Below are positions 8,962-18,545 of a stretch of 42,781 nucleotides of DNA, in pieces (the stretch's first letter is position 1; every line of letters begins with the position of its first letter). The notes under the pieces were generated by a model. The model saw only the letters and a program-made list of their open reading frames with translations, was not told where the DNA came from and did no database searches. The stretch is taken from assembly GCF_900091855.1 (NCBI RefSeq), contig NZ_FMCH01000171.1:1-42781 (forward strand), written 5' to 3'. The position numbers were made by a program, and so were the translations under genes. The stretch is from Streptomyces sp. DvalAA-14 (lineage in GTDB: Bacteria; Actinomycetota; Actinomycetes; Streptomycetales; Streptomycetaceae).

Positions 8962-10485
8962 GTGAACGAGCGGCTGCGCGCGGTGTACGACCTGATGATG
9001 CCCCAGGCCCGGGAAATGGCGGGCCTGCACGAGTACGACGGCAAGGTCCAGGATCTGTCCCCGGACGGGGTCCGCCGGGCGGTGGCCGAAGTCGTCCGCG
9101 CCCGCCGCGCCACGGGCCGGCTGGACGACGGGCACGACGAGGCGCACCTGCGGGTCTTCGAGAAGTCGCTGCGCACGCAGTACGGCGACCTCGAACTGCA
9201 CCGGCGCGACCCGTATCCCCATCTGTCCAATCTCGAACTGGCCTGTTACGACCGCGAGTACGCGCCGCGCAAGGAGCGGGCCAAGGCGCGCCGCAAGCAT
9301 CTGGCCCGCTGGCCGGAGGCGATCGAGGCCTCGCTCAGCTCGCTGGACCGGGTGAACGCGCCGGTGGCCGCGGCGCTGCTCGGCGCGGTGCGCGGCCTGG
9401 CCGCCGACCTGCACCCGGAGCAGGGGCCGGCCGAGGCCGCCGCGCTGGCCGCGCACGCCCGGCTGCTGGCCCGGTTGGAGGACACCGCCGAGCACGGCGA
9501 CCCGGACCCCCGGCTCGGCGGCAAGGCGCTGGCCTCGCTGATGGGCGCTCAAGAAGGTGTGCGGGTGGATCTGGAGACGCTGGCCGAGGACGCGGCCCGC
9601 GAACGGGACCGGATGACCGAATTGCTCACCGAGTCCTGCCGCGCGCTCGACCCGGGTCGCGGCGTCGACGAGCTGATCCCCGAACTGCTCGCCGACCACC
9701 CGGACGCGGACGGGGTGATCCCGGAGGCGGCCCGGCTGACCGAGGAGGTGATCGCCTTCACCCGGGAGCACGGGCTGGCCCCGCACCTGGACGGCGAGTG
9801 CCTGGTCGGCCCCGCGCCGCCGTCGCGCCGCTGGTCGATGGCGATGATGTCGTGGGAGGCGCCCGGCGAGTCGGACGCGCCCTCCTGGTACAACGTCACG
9901 CCGCCGGAGCCGGACTGGCCCGCCGAGGAGCGCGAGGAGTGGCTGACGGTCTTCAGCCGCACCAGTCTGCCGTCCATCACCGTGCACGAGGTCGCCCCCG
10001 GCCACTTCGCGCACAGCCGGGCGCTGCGCCGTGCCCGCGGCCCGGTACGCCGTACCCTGCACAGCCTGTCCTTCGCCGAGGGCTGGGCCCATTACGTCGA
10101 AGAGGTCTGCCTGGAAGAGGGCTTCCGGGCCGGCGATCCGCGCTTCGCCATCGGCGTCGCCCTGGAGGCACTGGTCCGGGTCACCCGGCTCACCTGCGCG
10201 ATCGGCCTGCACACGGGTTCGATGAACCTGGAGGAGGCCACCGCGCTGTTCATGCGCGACGCCCACCTGGCGCGTGCCAGCGCCGCCGCGGAGGCCCGCC
10301 GGGGCACCTTCGACGCGGGCTACGGCCGCTACACCTGGGGGAAGCTGGAGATCATGCGGCTGCGGAGCCGGGCCAAGCGGAAGTGGGGCGACGAGTTCTC
10401 GCTGCCGCGCTTCCACAAGTCGCTGCTGGCGCTGGGCAGTCCGCCGCTGGGCCTGCTGGAGGGGATCTTCCACCGCGACAAGTAG
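8962..10485 (+). CDS. DUF885 family protein (metallopeptidase-like)
   Basis: A 507-residue protein of the DUF885 family, whose members have a gluzincin-like zinc fold. The signature VHEVAPGHFAHSRAL at about 341-355 matches the family HExxPGH motif. Downstream EGWAHYVEE (about 372-380) supplies the expected glutamate region. The C-terminal half, including YGRYTWGKLEIMRLR and a FH-SLLALGSPPLGLL ending, is conserved family sequence. The frame is open back to ATG 8896, but DUF885-like sequence begins near VNERLRAVYD. A TACGGT -10-like hexamer at 8950-8955 sits just before the paired GTG codons 8959/8962, suggesting a leaderless transcript beginning at the start codon. It diverges from the peptide transporter, so a role in processing imported peptides is conceivable but unproven. 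Confidence 0.85.
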   Translation: MNERLRAVYDLMMPQAREMAGLHEYDGKVQDLSPDGVRRAVAEVVRARRATGRLDDGHDEAHLRVFEKSLRTQYGDLELHRRDPYPHLSNLELACYDREYAPRKERAKARRKHLARWPEAIEASLSSLDRVNAPVAAALLGAVRGLAADLHPEQGPAEAAALAAHARLLARLEDTAEHGDPDPRLGGKALASLMGAQEGVRVDLETLAEDAARERDRMTELLTESCRALDPGRGVDELIPELLADHPDADGVIPEAARLTEEVIAFTREHGLAPHLDGECLVGPAPPSRRWSMAMMSWEAPGESDAPSWYNVTPPEPDWPAEEREEWLTVFSRTSLPSITVHEVAPGHFAHSRALRRARGPVRRTLHSLSFAEGWAHYVEEVCLEEGFRAGDPRFAIGVALEALVRVTRLTCAIGLHTGSMNLEEATALFMRDAHLARASAAAEARRGTFDAGYGRYTWGKLEIMRLRSRAKRKWGDEFSLPRFHKSLLALGSPPLGLLEGIFHRDK

Positions 10486-10555
10486 GCGGCGTCGGCGGTG
10501 CGCCCGGATCCGAGGCCGCGTCCAGGTCCGGGGTGCGCCCGCCTCCGGGGTGCGG

Positions 10556-11326
10556 TCAGTGCCGGGCCGGGCCCCAGGCGGCGCCGCCCCCGTACGCCTC
10601 GCGGTCGAAGAACGGCTGGCCGTTGGCGCGCATCCACATGCCCACCGGGTCGTACGCGTCGGCCATCGCGACCGTGGAGACCGCCAGGCCGTCCGGCACG
10701 CCGGCCAGCGCCTGCTGCATCATCAGCCGCACCGATTCGACGGCCTGCGCGGAGGAGTCGTAGACCTCGACCCCGACCGCGAGATACGGCTCGCCCAGGG
10801 CCGGCTGCACCCAGGCGCGGCGCAGCGCGCGGACCACGGGGGTGCGGTGGGCCACCTGGGCGAGCAGGGCGTAGAACTGCGGGATCTGCAGCGAGGGTTC
10901 GCCGATCTGGAGCGGACCGGCCGGCAGCAGGTCCAGGCCGACCGCGATCCGTCGCAGATCCGGCCAGGGGATGCCGACCCCGCCGCCGGCCGTGTGCGGG
11001 TTCAGCCACAGGCCGCAGCGGTCGGGGTAGAGGGTGAGCGCGATGTCCCGTCCGGAGACCACCTCGTGCTCGCGCGACCAGCCGCTGGCGGCCAGTTCGC
11101 GCGGCGAGGTGCAGCAGGGCGCGTAGCCGTGGCCGCCGACCTCCATGCTGCCGTACTGGGCGTCCGCGGCGCCGGACGAGCCCTGCCACAACAGCATCCA
11201 CACCTGGCCGCCGGCCAGCGATCCGAGCAGGTTCTCGTAAGCGTCGAACCGGCCGGGCGCCACCTGGAGCAGCATCTGCTCCACATGGCCGGCCGCCGCC
11301 GCGCCGCCTTGCGCGCCCGCGATCAC
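10556..11326 (-). CDS. SseB family protein 1
   Basis: A 256-residue protein with the SseB arrangement: an N-terminal domain (about 15-120, from HVEQMLLQVAPGRFDAYENLLG) and a C-terminal SseB domain (about 140-250) ending with YDPVGMWMRANGQPFFDRE. The latter closely parallels the ending of its neighbour (AQDPVGDWMLDAVRPFFARD), so the two genes are tandem paralogues. The frame is open upstream to 11467; GTG 11326 is preferred because of the AAGGGGCGG ribosome site. SseB is named from an enhanced serine sensitivity effect in E. coli. Its biochemical function is unknown, so the adjacency to glycine/serine genes is suggestive only. It converges with the DUF885 gene. Confidence 0.82.
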   Translation of the reverse strand: MIAGAQGGAAAAGHVEQMLLQVAPGRFDAYENLLGSLAGGQVWMLLWQGSSGAADAQYGSMEVGGHGYAPCCTSPRELAASGWSREHEVVSGRDIALTLYPDRCGLWLNPHTAGGGVGIPWPDLRRIAVGLDLLPAGPLQIGEPSLQIPQFYALLAQVAHRTPVVRALRRAWVQPALGEPYLAVGVEVYDSSAQAVESVRLMMQQALAGVPDGLAVSTVAMADAYDPVGMWMRANGQPFFDREAYGGGAAWGPARH

Positions 11327-11616
11327 GTGGGACCGCCCCTTCCCCTGGTTCGGTGTTCCGGTCGTTCGGTCGTTGCTGGTCTCGCGCTGGTGTCGCGCCG
11401 CTGTCGTCACGTGGCCGTCACGTCCTCGGGCGCGCGCCGGTGTGCCGCACGCCATGTACGCCATCAAATCAGGTCGAGTGTTCCCGGTGGAACGCTGACC
11501 GACTCAAGCCGATCCGGCTAAATCTGGCGTATACGCGGCGTATACGTGGTCGGCCGGCCACCCGCAGCGACGGCCGGGCGCCCTCTCGGCGGCCCCGGTG
11601 GCTCCCGGCCGGCAGG

Positions 11617-12360
11617 TCAGTCGCGGGCGAAGAACGGCCGGACCGCGTCCAGCATCCAGTCCCCCACCGGGTCCTGGGCCACGTCCAGCAGGATGAGCTG
11701 GACCTGCCACGGCAGCGGTACGGCGCCCAGCGCCCGGCCGAGGGCGTCCATCGCGGCGGCCCGGTCCGGCTCCTGCCAGCGGTCCAGCTCCACGCCGACG
11801 AACAACTGCGCGGCGGCCTCCTCCACCGAGGCCAGCGCCCGGCGGGCGGTGAGCACCACCGGGGTGACCGCGAACTCGGCGGCGGCCGCGGCCAGGAAGT
11901 CCACCGGCTCCTCGTCCGGCGCCGGCTCCCACAGCCGCACCCGGGCACCGGACTGCGGCGCCCCGTACCCGCCCCGCTCCGCGCGGCACAGGTCGGCGAC
12001 GGCGGCCGGCGGCAGCGGCACTCCGACGGCGCCGCCCGGGTTGACCGCGATACCGACCAGCGGGGGCAGCCCGCGGGCGAACTCGTGCACCGGCGCGACC
12101 GTGCACGGCATACCGTCGGCCGCCTGCCGGAACTGCTGCTCGGAGCTGAAGACCGGTACGTACGGGGAGCCGTCCAGCTCCATGGTGGGCAGGTCGAAGC
12201 CGGGCATGTCCGGGTGGCCGCCGTTCGGCAGCGGCACCCACACCCGGGAGCGGCTCAGCACCTCCAGCAGCCGGGGCGTGGCCGACGGGTTGCCGATGCT
12301 CGCGGTGAGCACCTCTTCCAGCTCGTTGGCCGGCCATATGTACGGTGCCGGATTCTCCAT
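11617..12360 (-). CDS. SseB family protein 2
   Basis: A 247-residue SseB-family protein. It begins MENPAPYIWPANELEEVL, the usual SseB N-terminal domain with L-VLSRSRVWVPLP, followed after a short linker by the C-terminal domain from about residue 120. ATG 12360 was chosen over the in-frame GTG at 12366 because GGGTGG lies immediately upstream, though the spacing is tight for either codon. It is separated from SseB 1 by 290 bases, so the genes may be transcribed separately. Upstream and divergent lies the glycine riboswitch leader of gcvT. The protein has no signal peptide or membrane segment and is expected to be cytoplasmic. Confidence 0.82.
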   Translation of the reverse strand: MENPAPYIWPANELEEVLTASIGNPSATPRLLEVLSRSRVWVPLPNGGHPDMPGFDLPTMELDGSPYVPVFSSEQQFRQAADGMPCTVAPVHEFARGLPPLVGIAVNPGGAVGVPLPPAAVADLCRAERGGYGAPQSGARVRLWEPAPDEEPVDFLAAAAAEFAVTPVVLTARRALASVEEAAAQLFVGVELDRWQEPDRAAAMDALGRALGAVPLPWQVQLILLDVAQDPVGDWMLDAVRPFFARD

Positions 12361-12490
12361 GTCCACCCTTGTCCGCCCATGTGCCTGCGTGCCGCTGCCC
12401 GGAAACCCTAGCGGCTGCGGGGGCCCCGGGCATGCCACCGGGGCCCGTGCAATGATGGGCGGCACAACTTGCATACCGGCCGTTCGAGGC

Positions 12491-12710
12491 CGCGCGGGAG
12501 AGTTCCGCCCCCGGTGGGGGCGGGCGCCGAAGGAGCAAGTCCTCCCTTGAATCTCTCAGGCACAGATACCGCGCGGGCGAGGCAGATCTGAAAAGTGGAC
12601 GGGCCCCTGTCCGCAGCGCTGGTCCGGGGCTGCGTCCCACCCACGGTGCAAGCCGTGGCCCCGCGCGGGTCACGGTGAACCTCTCAGGTTCCGATGACAG
12701 ATGGGGAGGC
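12491..12710 (+). ncRNA. tandem glycine riboswitch upstream of gcvT
   Basis: Two glycine aptamers in series. Aptamer I (about 12491-12596) has GGGAGAG, the core CGCCGAAGGAGCAA, AATCTCTCAGGCA and a closing GGCAGATCTGAAAAG. Aptamer II (about 12600-12710) has CACGGTGCAAGCCGTG, GAACCTCTCAGG and GACAGATGGGGAG. These are the conserved strings of the gcvT RNA motif. In this family glycine binding switches on the glycine cleavage genes. The coding start follows about 55 bases later with GGGAG as ribosome site. Type (transcriptional or translational) was not resolved. The rest of 12361-12764 holds no gene; only the divergent promoters of gcvT and SseB 2 are expected. Confidence 0.93.
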
Positions 12711-12764
12711 CAGGTTCACCGCTTGGCCCTGCCACCCGTCGATCCGTCTGGGAGCCCTTTTCCG

Positions 12765-13907
12765 ATGAGCGAACCCCGCGAGTCCCACGACCCGCACGCC
12801 CCCCGCCGCACCGCGCTGGACGCGCTGCACCGCGCCCTGGGCGCCACCATGACCGACTTCGCCGGCTGGGACATGCCGCTGCGCTACGCCAGCGAGCGCG
12901 AGGAGCACCAGGCGGTCCGCACCCGGGCCGGCCTGTTCGACCTCTCCCACATGGGCGAGATCACCGTGACCGGTCCGCAGGCGGGCCAGGCGCTCGACCA
13001 CGCCCTGGTCGGCCACCTGTCGGCGCTCGCGGTGGGCCGGGCCCGCTACACCATGATCGTCGCCGCGGACGGCGGCATCCTCGACGACCTGATCGTCTAC
13101 CGGCTGGCCGACGAGGAGTACATGATCGTCGCCAACGCCTCCAACGCGCAGACCGTGCTGGACGCGGTGACCGGACGGGCCGCGGGCTTCGCGGCCGAGG
13201 TCCGCGACGACCGGGACGCGTACGCGCTGCTGGCCGTCCAGGGTCCGCAGGCGCCCGGCATCCTGAAGTCGGTCACCGACGCCGACCTGGACGGGCTGAA
13301 GTACTACGCCGGGCTGCCCGGCACGGTGGCCGGGGTGGACGCGCTGATCGCCCGTACCGGCTACACCGGCGAGGACGGCTTCGAGCTGTTCGTGGCGCCG
13401 GCCGACGCCGAGCGGCTGTGGCAGGCGCTGACCGAGGCCGGATCGGCGGCCGGCCTGGTGCCGGCCGGGCTGTCCTGCCGGGACACGCTGCGGCTGGAGG
13501 CCGGCATGCCGCTGTACGGGCACGAGCTGACCGCGGCCGTCACGCCGTTCGACGCGGGGCTCGGCCGGGTGGTGAAGTTCGACAAGCCCGGTGACTTCGT
13601 CGGCCGGGACGCGCTGGCCGCCGCCGCCGAGAAGACCGCCGCGCGGCCGCCGCGCACCCTGGTCGGGCTGATCGCCGAGGGCCGCCGGGTGCCGCGGGCG
13701 GGCTTCCCGGTCACCGACGGCGCCGGCGCGGTGATCGGCGAGGTCACCTCCGGGGCGCCGTCGCCCACGCTGGGCGTGCCGATCGCGATGGCGTACGTGG
13801 ACGCGTCGCACGCGGAGCCCGGCACGGCCGGGGTGGCGGTGGACATCCGGGGCGTCCAGGAGCCGCACCGGGTGGTGGCGCTCCCCTTCTACCGGCGCGA
13901 GCGCTGA
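12765..13907 (+). CDS. gcvT: glycine cleavage system T protein (aminomethyltransferase)
   Basis: A 380-residue aminomethyltransferase. It takes the aminomethyl group from lipoylated H protein to tetrahydrofolate, giving 5,10-methylene-THF, ammonia and dihydrolipoyl-H. Family marks are [11 protein letters not shown] near the N terminus, FDLSHMGEI, the folate-binding [19 protein letters not shown] stretch, the central [12 protein letters not shown], and [20 protein letters not shown]-terminal GcvT_C barrel begins near residue 285. The frame is open upstream to 12675 within the riboswitch; ATG 12765 is chosen because it follows the aptamers and a GGGAG site. It leads the gcvT-gcvH-glyA-sdaA set. 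gcvP is not in the window. Confidence 0.95.
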   Translation: MSEPRESHDPHAPRRTALDALHRALGATMTDFAGWDMPLRYASEREEHQAVRTRAGLFDLSHMGEITVTGPQAGQALDHALVGHLSALAVGRARYTMIVAADGGILDDLIVYRLADEEYMIVANASNAQTVLDAVTGRAAGFAAEVRDDRDAYALLAVQGPQAPGILKSVTDADLDGLKYYAGLPGTVAGVDALIARTGYTGEDGFELFVAPADAERLWQALTEAGSAAGLVPAGLSCRDTLRLEAGMPLYGHELTAAVTPFDAGLGRVVKFDKPGDFVGRDALAAAAEKTAARPPRTLVGLIAEGRRVPRAGFPVTDGAGAVIGEVTSGAPSPTLGVPIAMAYVDASHAEPGTAGVAVDIRGVQEPHRVVALPFYRRER

Positions 13908-14025
13908 TCTCGCGCCGCCGGGCCGGCCGCCGCGGCACCGTCTGACCCGCCCTCACTCGCACCGCCCGTCCGTAGCGCCGCGTGCCCCTGCGCGAGCACC
14001 CCGACCCATCCGGGAGAATTCCGTC

Positions 14026-14406
14026 ATGAGCATCAATCCTGAGCAGCTGCGTTACAGCAAGGAGCACGAGTGGCTCTCCGCCCCGGCCGAGGGGGTGGCC
14101 ACCGTGGGGATCACCTCGCACGCCGCCGACTCCCTCGGCGACGTCGTGTTCGTCCAGCTCCCCGAGGTCGGCTCGACCGTCACCGCGGGTGAGAGCTGCG
14201 GCGAGCTGGAGTCCACCAAGTCGGTCAGCGATCTGTACTCGCCGGTCTCCGGTGAGGTCACCGAGGCCAACCAGGACGTGGTGGACGACCCGTCGCTGGT
14301 CAACTCCGCTCCCTTCGAGGGCGGCTGGCTGTTTAAGGTCAAGGTGACGGAGGAGGGGGCGGATCTGCTGTCCGCCGCCGAGTACGAAGCGTTCACCGCC
14401 GGCTGA
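14026..14406 (+). CDS. gcvH: glycine cleavage system H protein
   Basis: A 126-residue lipoyl carrier that shuttles the aminomethyl group from the P protein (glycine decarboxylase) to the T protein. The lipoylation site is K65 in [17 protein letters not shown], matching the ESxKxxxD/S-L-SP-G pattern of H proteins. The N terminus has YSKEHEW and the C terminus ends in the normal WLFKVK...[16 protein letters not shown] ribosome site precedes the ATG. It begins 118 bases after gcvT and ends 36 bases before glyA, consistent with one transcription unit under the riboswitch. Confidence 0.96.
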   Translation: MSINPEQLRYSKEHEWLSAPAEGVATVGITSHAADSLGDVVFVQLPEVGSTVTAGESCGELESTKSVSDLYSPVSGEVTEANQDVVDDPSLVNSAPFEGGWLFKVKVTEEGADLLSAAEYEAFTAG

Positions 14407-14442
14407 GCCGCCCCCGCGCACCGCTCCCGATCAGGAGTTCCC

Positions 14443-15696
14443 ATGTCCCTGCTGAATCAGTCCCTGCACGAGTTCGACCCGGACGTCGCCGCCGCGATCG
14501 ACGCCGAGCTGCACCGCCAGCAGTCCACCCTGGAGATGATCGCCTCGGAGAACTTCGCTCCGGTGTCGGTCCTGGAGGCCCAGGGCTCGGTCCTCACCAA
14601 CAAGTACGCCGAGGGGTACCCGGGCCGCCGCTACTACGGCGGCTGCGAGTACATCGACGTGGTCGAGCAGCTCGCCATCGACCGGGTGAAGGAGCTGTTC
14701 GGCGCCGAGGCCGCCAACGTGCAGCCGCACTCGGGCGCCCAGGCCAACGCGGCCGCGATGTTCGCCCTGATCAAGCCCGGGGACACCATCCTGGGCCTGG
14801 ATCTGGCGCACGGCGGCCACCTGACCCACGGTATGAAGATCAACTTCTCCGGCAAGCTGTACAAGGTCGCGGCCTACCACGTGGACGCGGACACCGGCCT
14901 GGTCGACATGGCCGAGGTCGAGCGGCTGGCCAAGGAGCACCGGCCGCAACTGGTCATCGCCGGCTGGTCGGCGTACCCGCGGCAGCTGGACTTCGCCGAA
15001 TTCCGCCGGATCGCCGACGAGGTCGGCGCCTACCTGCTGGTGGACATGGCGCACTTCGCCGGGCTGGTCGCGGCCGGGCTGCACCCCTCACCCGTGCCGT
15101 ACGCGGACGTGGTCACCACCACGACCCACAAGACGCTCGGCGGCCCGCGCGGCGGGGTGATCCTGTCCACCGCCGAGCTCGCGAAGAAGATCAACTCGGC
15201 GGTGTTCCCCGGCCAGCAGGGCGGCCCGCTGGAGCACGTCATCGCGGCGAAGGCGGTGGCCTTCAAGGCCGCGGCGACCGACGAGTTCAAGGACCGCCAG
15301 GTCCGCACCCTCGAAGGGGCGAAGATCCTCGCCGAGCGGCTGATGCGGCCGGACCTCGCGGCCGAAGGGGTCGCGGTGCTGTCCGGCGGCACCGACGTCC
15401 ACCTGGTCCTGGTCGACCTGCGGAACTCGGTGCTGGACGGCCGGCAGGCCGAGGACCGCCTCCACGAGGTGGGCATCACCGTCAACCGCAACGCGATCCC
15501 GAACGACCCGCGGCCCCCGATGGTCACCTCGGGCCTGCGGATCGGCACACCGGCCCTGGCCACCCGCGGCCTGCGGGCGGCCGACTTCCACGAGGTCGCC
15601 GACGTGATCGCCGAGGCGCTCAAGCCCGGCTACGACGTGGCGGCGCTGCGGGAGCGGGTCACCGCGCTGACCGAGCGGTATCCGCTGTACGCATAG
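14443..15696 (+). CDS. glyA: serine hydroxymethyltransferase
   Basis: A 417-residue PLP enzyme interconverting serine plus THF with glycine plus 5,10-methylene-THF. The PLP lysine is K230 in [16 protein letters not shown]. Other marks are EMIASENF (31-38), the [15 protein letters not shown] region (53-67), QPHSGAQAN (94-102) and DMAHFAGLV. Length is normal for the bacterial enzyme. AGGAG precedes the ATG by a few bases. Placement after gcvH couples glycine cleavage to serine formation. A second glyA is often present elsewhere in Streptomyces genomes; this would be the glycine-catabolic copy. Confidence 0.96.
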   Translation: MSLLNQSLHEFDPDVAAAIDAELHRQQSTLEMIASENFAPVSVLEAQGSVLTNKYAEGYPGRRYYGGCEYIDVVEQLAIDRVKELFGAEAANVQPHSGAQANAAAMFALIKPGDTILGLDLAHGGHLTHGMKINFSGKLYKVAAYHVDADTGLVDMAEVERLAKEHRPQLVIAGWSAYPRQLDFAEFRRIADEVGAYLLVDMAHFAGLVAAGLHPSPVPYADVVTTTTHKTLGGPRGGVILSTAELAKKINSAVFPGQQGGPLEHVIAAKAVAFKAAATDEFKDRQVRTLEGAKILAERLMRPDLAAEGVAVLSGGTDVHLVLVDLRNSVLDGRQAEDRLHEVGITVNRNAIPNDPRPPMVTSGLRIGTPALATRGLRAADFHEVADVIAEALKPGYDVAALRERVTALTERYPLYA

Positions 15697-15730
15697 CCCT
15701 CGGGGGGCGCGGGGCCTCCCGGTTCGCCCC

Positions 15731-15871
15731 GCAGGGCGCGGGGGAACCGCGCGAGCGGTCACGACGAGGGCCGCACCTCGTCGCACCTCGTCACCGGCCC
15801 GGCGGCGGTTACCGCCGTCGCCGGGCCGCCGGCCGGGGACCGGTTCCTCGCGCAGTTCCCCGCGCCCCCGC
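15731..15871. repeat. inverted pair of dispersed repeats between glyA and sdaA
   Basis: The left arm at 15731-15755 reads, as its complement, CTCGCGCGGTTCCCCCGCGC. The right arm at 15847-15871 starts CTCGCGCAGTTCCCCGCGCC. They are about 25-bp near-identical arms facing each other across roughly 90 bases. The same core is at 27-60. Between the arms lie further small GC palindromes (for example GGCGGCGGTTACCGCCGTCGCC). The pair may act as a terminator separating sdaA from the riboswitch-controlled genes. Confidence 0.6.
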
Positions 15872-15906
15872 GGGGCGCACCCCTCATACGTCAGGAGCCG
15901 CACGCC

Positions 15907-17304
15907 ATGGCCATCTCTGTCTTCGACCTCTTCTCGATCGGCATCGGCCCCTCCAGTTCGCACACCGTGGGCCCGATGCGCGCGGCCGGCATCTTCGCGC
16001 ACCGCCTGAAGAACGAGGGCCTGCTCAGCCACACGGCCGCGGTCCGGGCGGAACTCTTCGGCTCGCTGGGCGCGACCGGCCACGGCCACGGCACCCCGAA
16101 GGCGGTCCTGCTGGGCCTGTCCGGCCACTCTCCCCGGACCGTCGACGTCGAGACGGCCGACGACGAGGTGGCCGCGATGCGGGCCACCAAGCGGCTGAGT
16201 CTGCTCGGCGCCCACGAGATCGGCTTCGACCCGGACACCGACCTCGTCCTGCACCGGCGCCGCTCGCTGCCGTACCACGCCAACGGCATGATGCTGTTCG
16301 CCTACGACGCCGCCGGCGAGCCGCTGCTGGAGAAGACCTACTACTCGGTCGGCGGCGGCTTCGTGGTGGACACCGACGCGCTGGGCGGGGAAGGCGGCGC
16401 GGGCCGGATCAAGCCGGACGACACGGTGCTGCGGCACCCCTTCCGCACCGGCGACGAACTGCTGCGGTTGTCCCGCGAGACGGGCCTGTCGATCTCCGCG
16501 CTGATGCTGGACAACGAGAAGGCCTGGCGTACGGAGAGCGAGATCCGGGCCGGGCTGCTGGAGATCTGGCAGGTCATGCGGGACTGCGTCCAGCGCGGCA
16601 TGGCCCGCGAGGGCATCTTGCCCGGCGGTCTCAAGGTCCGCCGCCGCGCCGCCCAGTCCGCCCGCCAGCTGCGGGCCGAGGGCGACCCGGCCGTGCACGC
16701 CGTGGAGTGGGTGACGCTCTACGCCATGGCGGTCAACGAGGAGAACGCGGCCGGCGGCCGGGTGGTGACCGCCCCCACCAATGGCGCGGCCGGCATCATC
16801 CCCGCTGTCCTGCACTACTACCTCGACTTCGTCGCCGACCCCCGGATGCCGCAGGCCGACCAGGACGACGCGGTCGTCCGCTACCTGCTGGCGGCCGGTG
16901 CCATCGGCATGCTCTTCAAGGAGAACGCCTCCATCTCCGGCGCCGAGGTCGGCTGCCAGGGCGAGGTCGGCTCCGCCTGCTCCATGGCCGCGGGCGGCCT
17001 GGCCGAAATCCTCGGCGGCACCCCCGAACAGGTCGAGAACGCCGCCGAGATCGGCATGGAGCACAACCTGGGCCTCACCTGCGACCCGGTCGGCGGCCTC
17101 GTCCAGATCCCCTGCATCGAACGCAACGGCATGGCCGCCGTCAAGGCCGTCACCGCGGCCCGCATGGCGATGCGCGGCGACGGCCGCCACCATGTCTCCC
17201 TCGACAAGGTCATCAAGACCATGAAGGAGACCGGCGCCGATATGAAGGTCAAATACAAGGAGACGGCCCGCGGCGGGCTGGCGGTGAACGTCATCGAATG
17301 CTGA
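15907..17304 (+). CDS. sdaA: L-serine dehydratase, single-chain iron-sulfur type
   Basis: A 465-residue enzyme that deaminates L-serine to pyruvate and ammonia with a [4Fe-4S] cluster. The N-terminal beta domain begins [24 protein letters not shown], and the alpha domain carries the substrate/cluster region [15 protein letters not shown]. Cluster cysteine candidates are in [15 protein letters not shown] and in [18 protein letters not shown]. The length matches single-polypeptide SdaA rather than split SdaAA/SdaAB. AGGAG lies about 10 bases before ATG. It completes a pathway with gcvTH and glyA that drains glycine and serine into pyruvate and one-carbon units. The 210-base gap with inverted repeats after glyA means it may have its own promoter. 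Confidence 0.95.
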   Translation: MAISVFDLFSIGIGPSSSHTVGPMRAAGIFAHRLKNEGLLSHTAAVRAELFGSLGATGHGHGTPKAVLLGLSGHSPRTVDVETADDEVAAMRATKRLSLLGAHEIGFDPDTDLVLHRRRSLPYHANGMMLFAYDAAGEPLLEKTYYSVGGGFVVDTDALGGEGGAGRIKPDDTVLRHPFRTGDELLRLSRETGLSISALMLDNEKAWRTESEIRAGLLEIWQVMRDCVQRGMAREGILPGGLKVRRRAAQSARQLRAEGDPAVHAVEWVTLYAMAVNEENAAGGRVVTAPTNGAAGIIPAVLHYYLDFVADPRMPQADQDDAVVRYLLAAGAIGMLFKENASISGAEVGCQGEVGSACSMAAGGLAEILGGTPEQVENAAEIGMEHNLGLTCDPVGGLVQIPCIERNGMAAVKAVTAARMAMRGDGRHHVSLDKVIKTMKETGADMKVKYKETARGGLAVNVIEC

Positions 17305-17353
17305 GGGCTCGGCAGTTCACTCGGACCACTCGGCGGCTCTTTTATCGCTGTGT

Positions 17354-17950
17354 TCAGGAAAGCGGGATCGGCGGCGGCTCGGGAAGATCTCCCGGCCCTT
17401 CGGCCGGCCGAATCACCGGAATCGGCGGCAGCGGGGGAATCGGGGGAAGGGGCGCAAGCGGCGTAGCGGGAGCAATGACCTGGCCGGCCCGCCGGATGGC
17501 GCGCAGCACCCGCCGCCGCTGCCGCAACAGCTTGCGCGCGTTGTGCGGGATGCCCATGAGCCGGAAGAGCCCGTTGGTGAGGATTTTCGCCCGGCCCCAG
17601 TCGGTGGTGGTGTCGACGACGCCGCCCGCCTGCGCGACCCGCATGGCCGTGGCCACCGCGACGACGCGATAACCAGCGCCTTCCGCCAGCGGCTCCACCT
17701 CGACCGTCATGACACCGGCGCCGCTGCGGATGAACCACACCGCCCCGCCGGCCGGCGTCGCCTGCGCCTGAGGACGGCCGAACAGCCGCCGGGCGAACGC
17801 ATGCGAGGCCTTGGTACCGATGTCGGTGATCTGCTCCAGGCTCAGTCCGCCGACCTCGACCGCCACCGGACGCATCGAACGCACCCCGAGGTACTTGAGG
17901 GTCGCGAGTGGCGCGGCGAGAACGAGTAAGAAAACGAGAAGGATGGTCAC
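17354..17950 (-). CDS. membrane-anchored protein of unknown function
   Basis: Not recognised. The 198-residue protein has one N-terminal hydrophobic helix (residues 2-20, TILLVFLLVLAAPLATLKYL), then a soluble alpha/beta segment (about 28-140) with GAVWFIRSGAGVMTVEVEPL and YRVVAVATAMRVA. A very basic stretch follows (NARKLLRQRRRVLRAIRR, about 138-155), and then a proline-rich tail with repeated PLPPIP-type motifs ending PEPPPIPLS. The helix without a cleavage site suggests an anchored protein. The tail may contact a partner or the wall. ATG 17950 or the GTG two codons upstream could be the start. It converges with sdaA. Confidence 0.65.
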   Translation of the reverse strand: MTILLVFLLVLAAPLATLKYLGVRSMRPVAVEVGGLSLEQITDIGTKASHAFARRLFGRPQAQATPAGGAVWFIRSGAGVMTVEVEPLAEGAGYRVVAVATAMRVAQAGGVVDTTTDWGRAKILTNGLFRLMGIPHNARKLLRQRRRVLRAIRRAGQVIAPATPLAPLPPIPPLPPIPVIRPAEGPGDLPEPPPIPLS

Positions 17951-18114
17951 GGAGGCCCCCCACCGAGTTTGTGTTACGAACTCCCTGGGTTTTTACGCTA
18001 GCACCGGCGGAGTCGGCCCGTGGGCGATTTGGAGCGGTCAATTCCGCTGATCGAATGCGCGGCGCGCGGAACGGAGTCGGTAGCGGAGCCGTCAGCCGAG
18101 TGCGGAGCCGTCAA

Positions 18115-18160
18115 AGGAGTCGGCAGAGGAGTCGGCAGAGGAGTCGGCAGAGGAGTCGGC
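18115..18160. repeat. 12-bp tandem repeat, 3.8 copies
   Basis: Unit AGGAGTCGGCAG at 18115-18126, 18127-18138 and 18139-18150, with a partial copy 18151-18160. Looser versions (GGAGTCGG, GGAGCCGTCA) precede it from 18071. In two frames it would read as Arg/Ser/Gln or Gly/Val/Arg repeats, but no plausible gene surrounds it. Confidence 0.8.
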
Positions 18161-18340
18161 TCGTGGGCAGCAAGGGAAGTGCGAGGAAGAAGAGGCTATT
18201 TCGCCGACCGGTTGTCCGGTGTTTCCCGGGGCGGTCGCAGGGGCGGGCGGGAAAGTTCCCCACCCCCGGCGGCGATGCCCTGGCTGGGGTGTGGTGCGGT
18301 GTGCCGTGACTCTCAGAACGACGGTTTCCGGGGCGGCTCA

Positions 18341-18545
18341 GTGACGAACAGACTGCCGGTGCGGAACGCGGGCGACCGCGACGGGCACCGTGGAGTTCAC
18401 GGTCGTCGCCGCCGCGCATCCCCTCACCGTGTGGCTCTACGAGGACGGCGACCCCTCCACCATGATTCTCGACTACGAGATCCTCGACGCCTCCGGCGGC
18501 ACACTGGAGTGCGGTCACCAGCGCCCGGCCGACGCCGGAAGCTGA
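18341..18545 (+). pseudogene. small degraded coding remnant
   Basis: Frame 18345-18545 ends with protein-like sequence including TGTVEFTVVAAAHPLTVWLY and LDYEILDASGGTLECGH, which has the codon bias of a real Streptomyces gene, and then a TGA. The same frame has no good start except GTG 18390 (51 residues). In the neighbouring frame a GTG at 18341 with GGGGCGG upstream begins MTNRLPVRNAGDRD. The simplest reading is a short gene broken by one frameshift near 18380, or a fragment left by recombination. The family is not recognised. Confidence 0.4.

Noticed and set aside
17908..18309. Open frame encoding Arg-Ser-Gln repeats across the 12-bp tandem repeat
   Set aside because: The repeat has no frame preference, and the remaining translation shows neither Streptomyces codon bias nor recognisable protein sequence.
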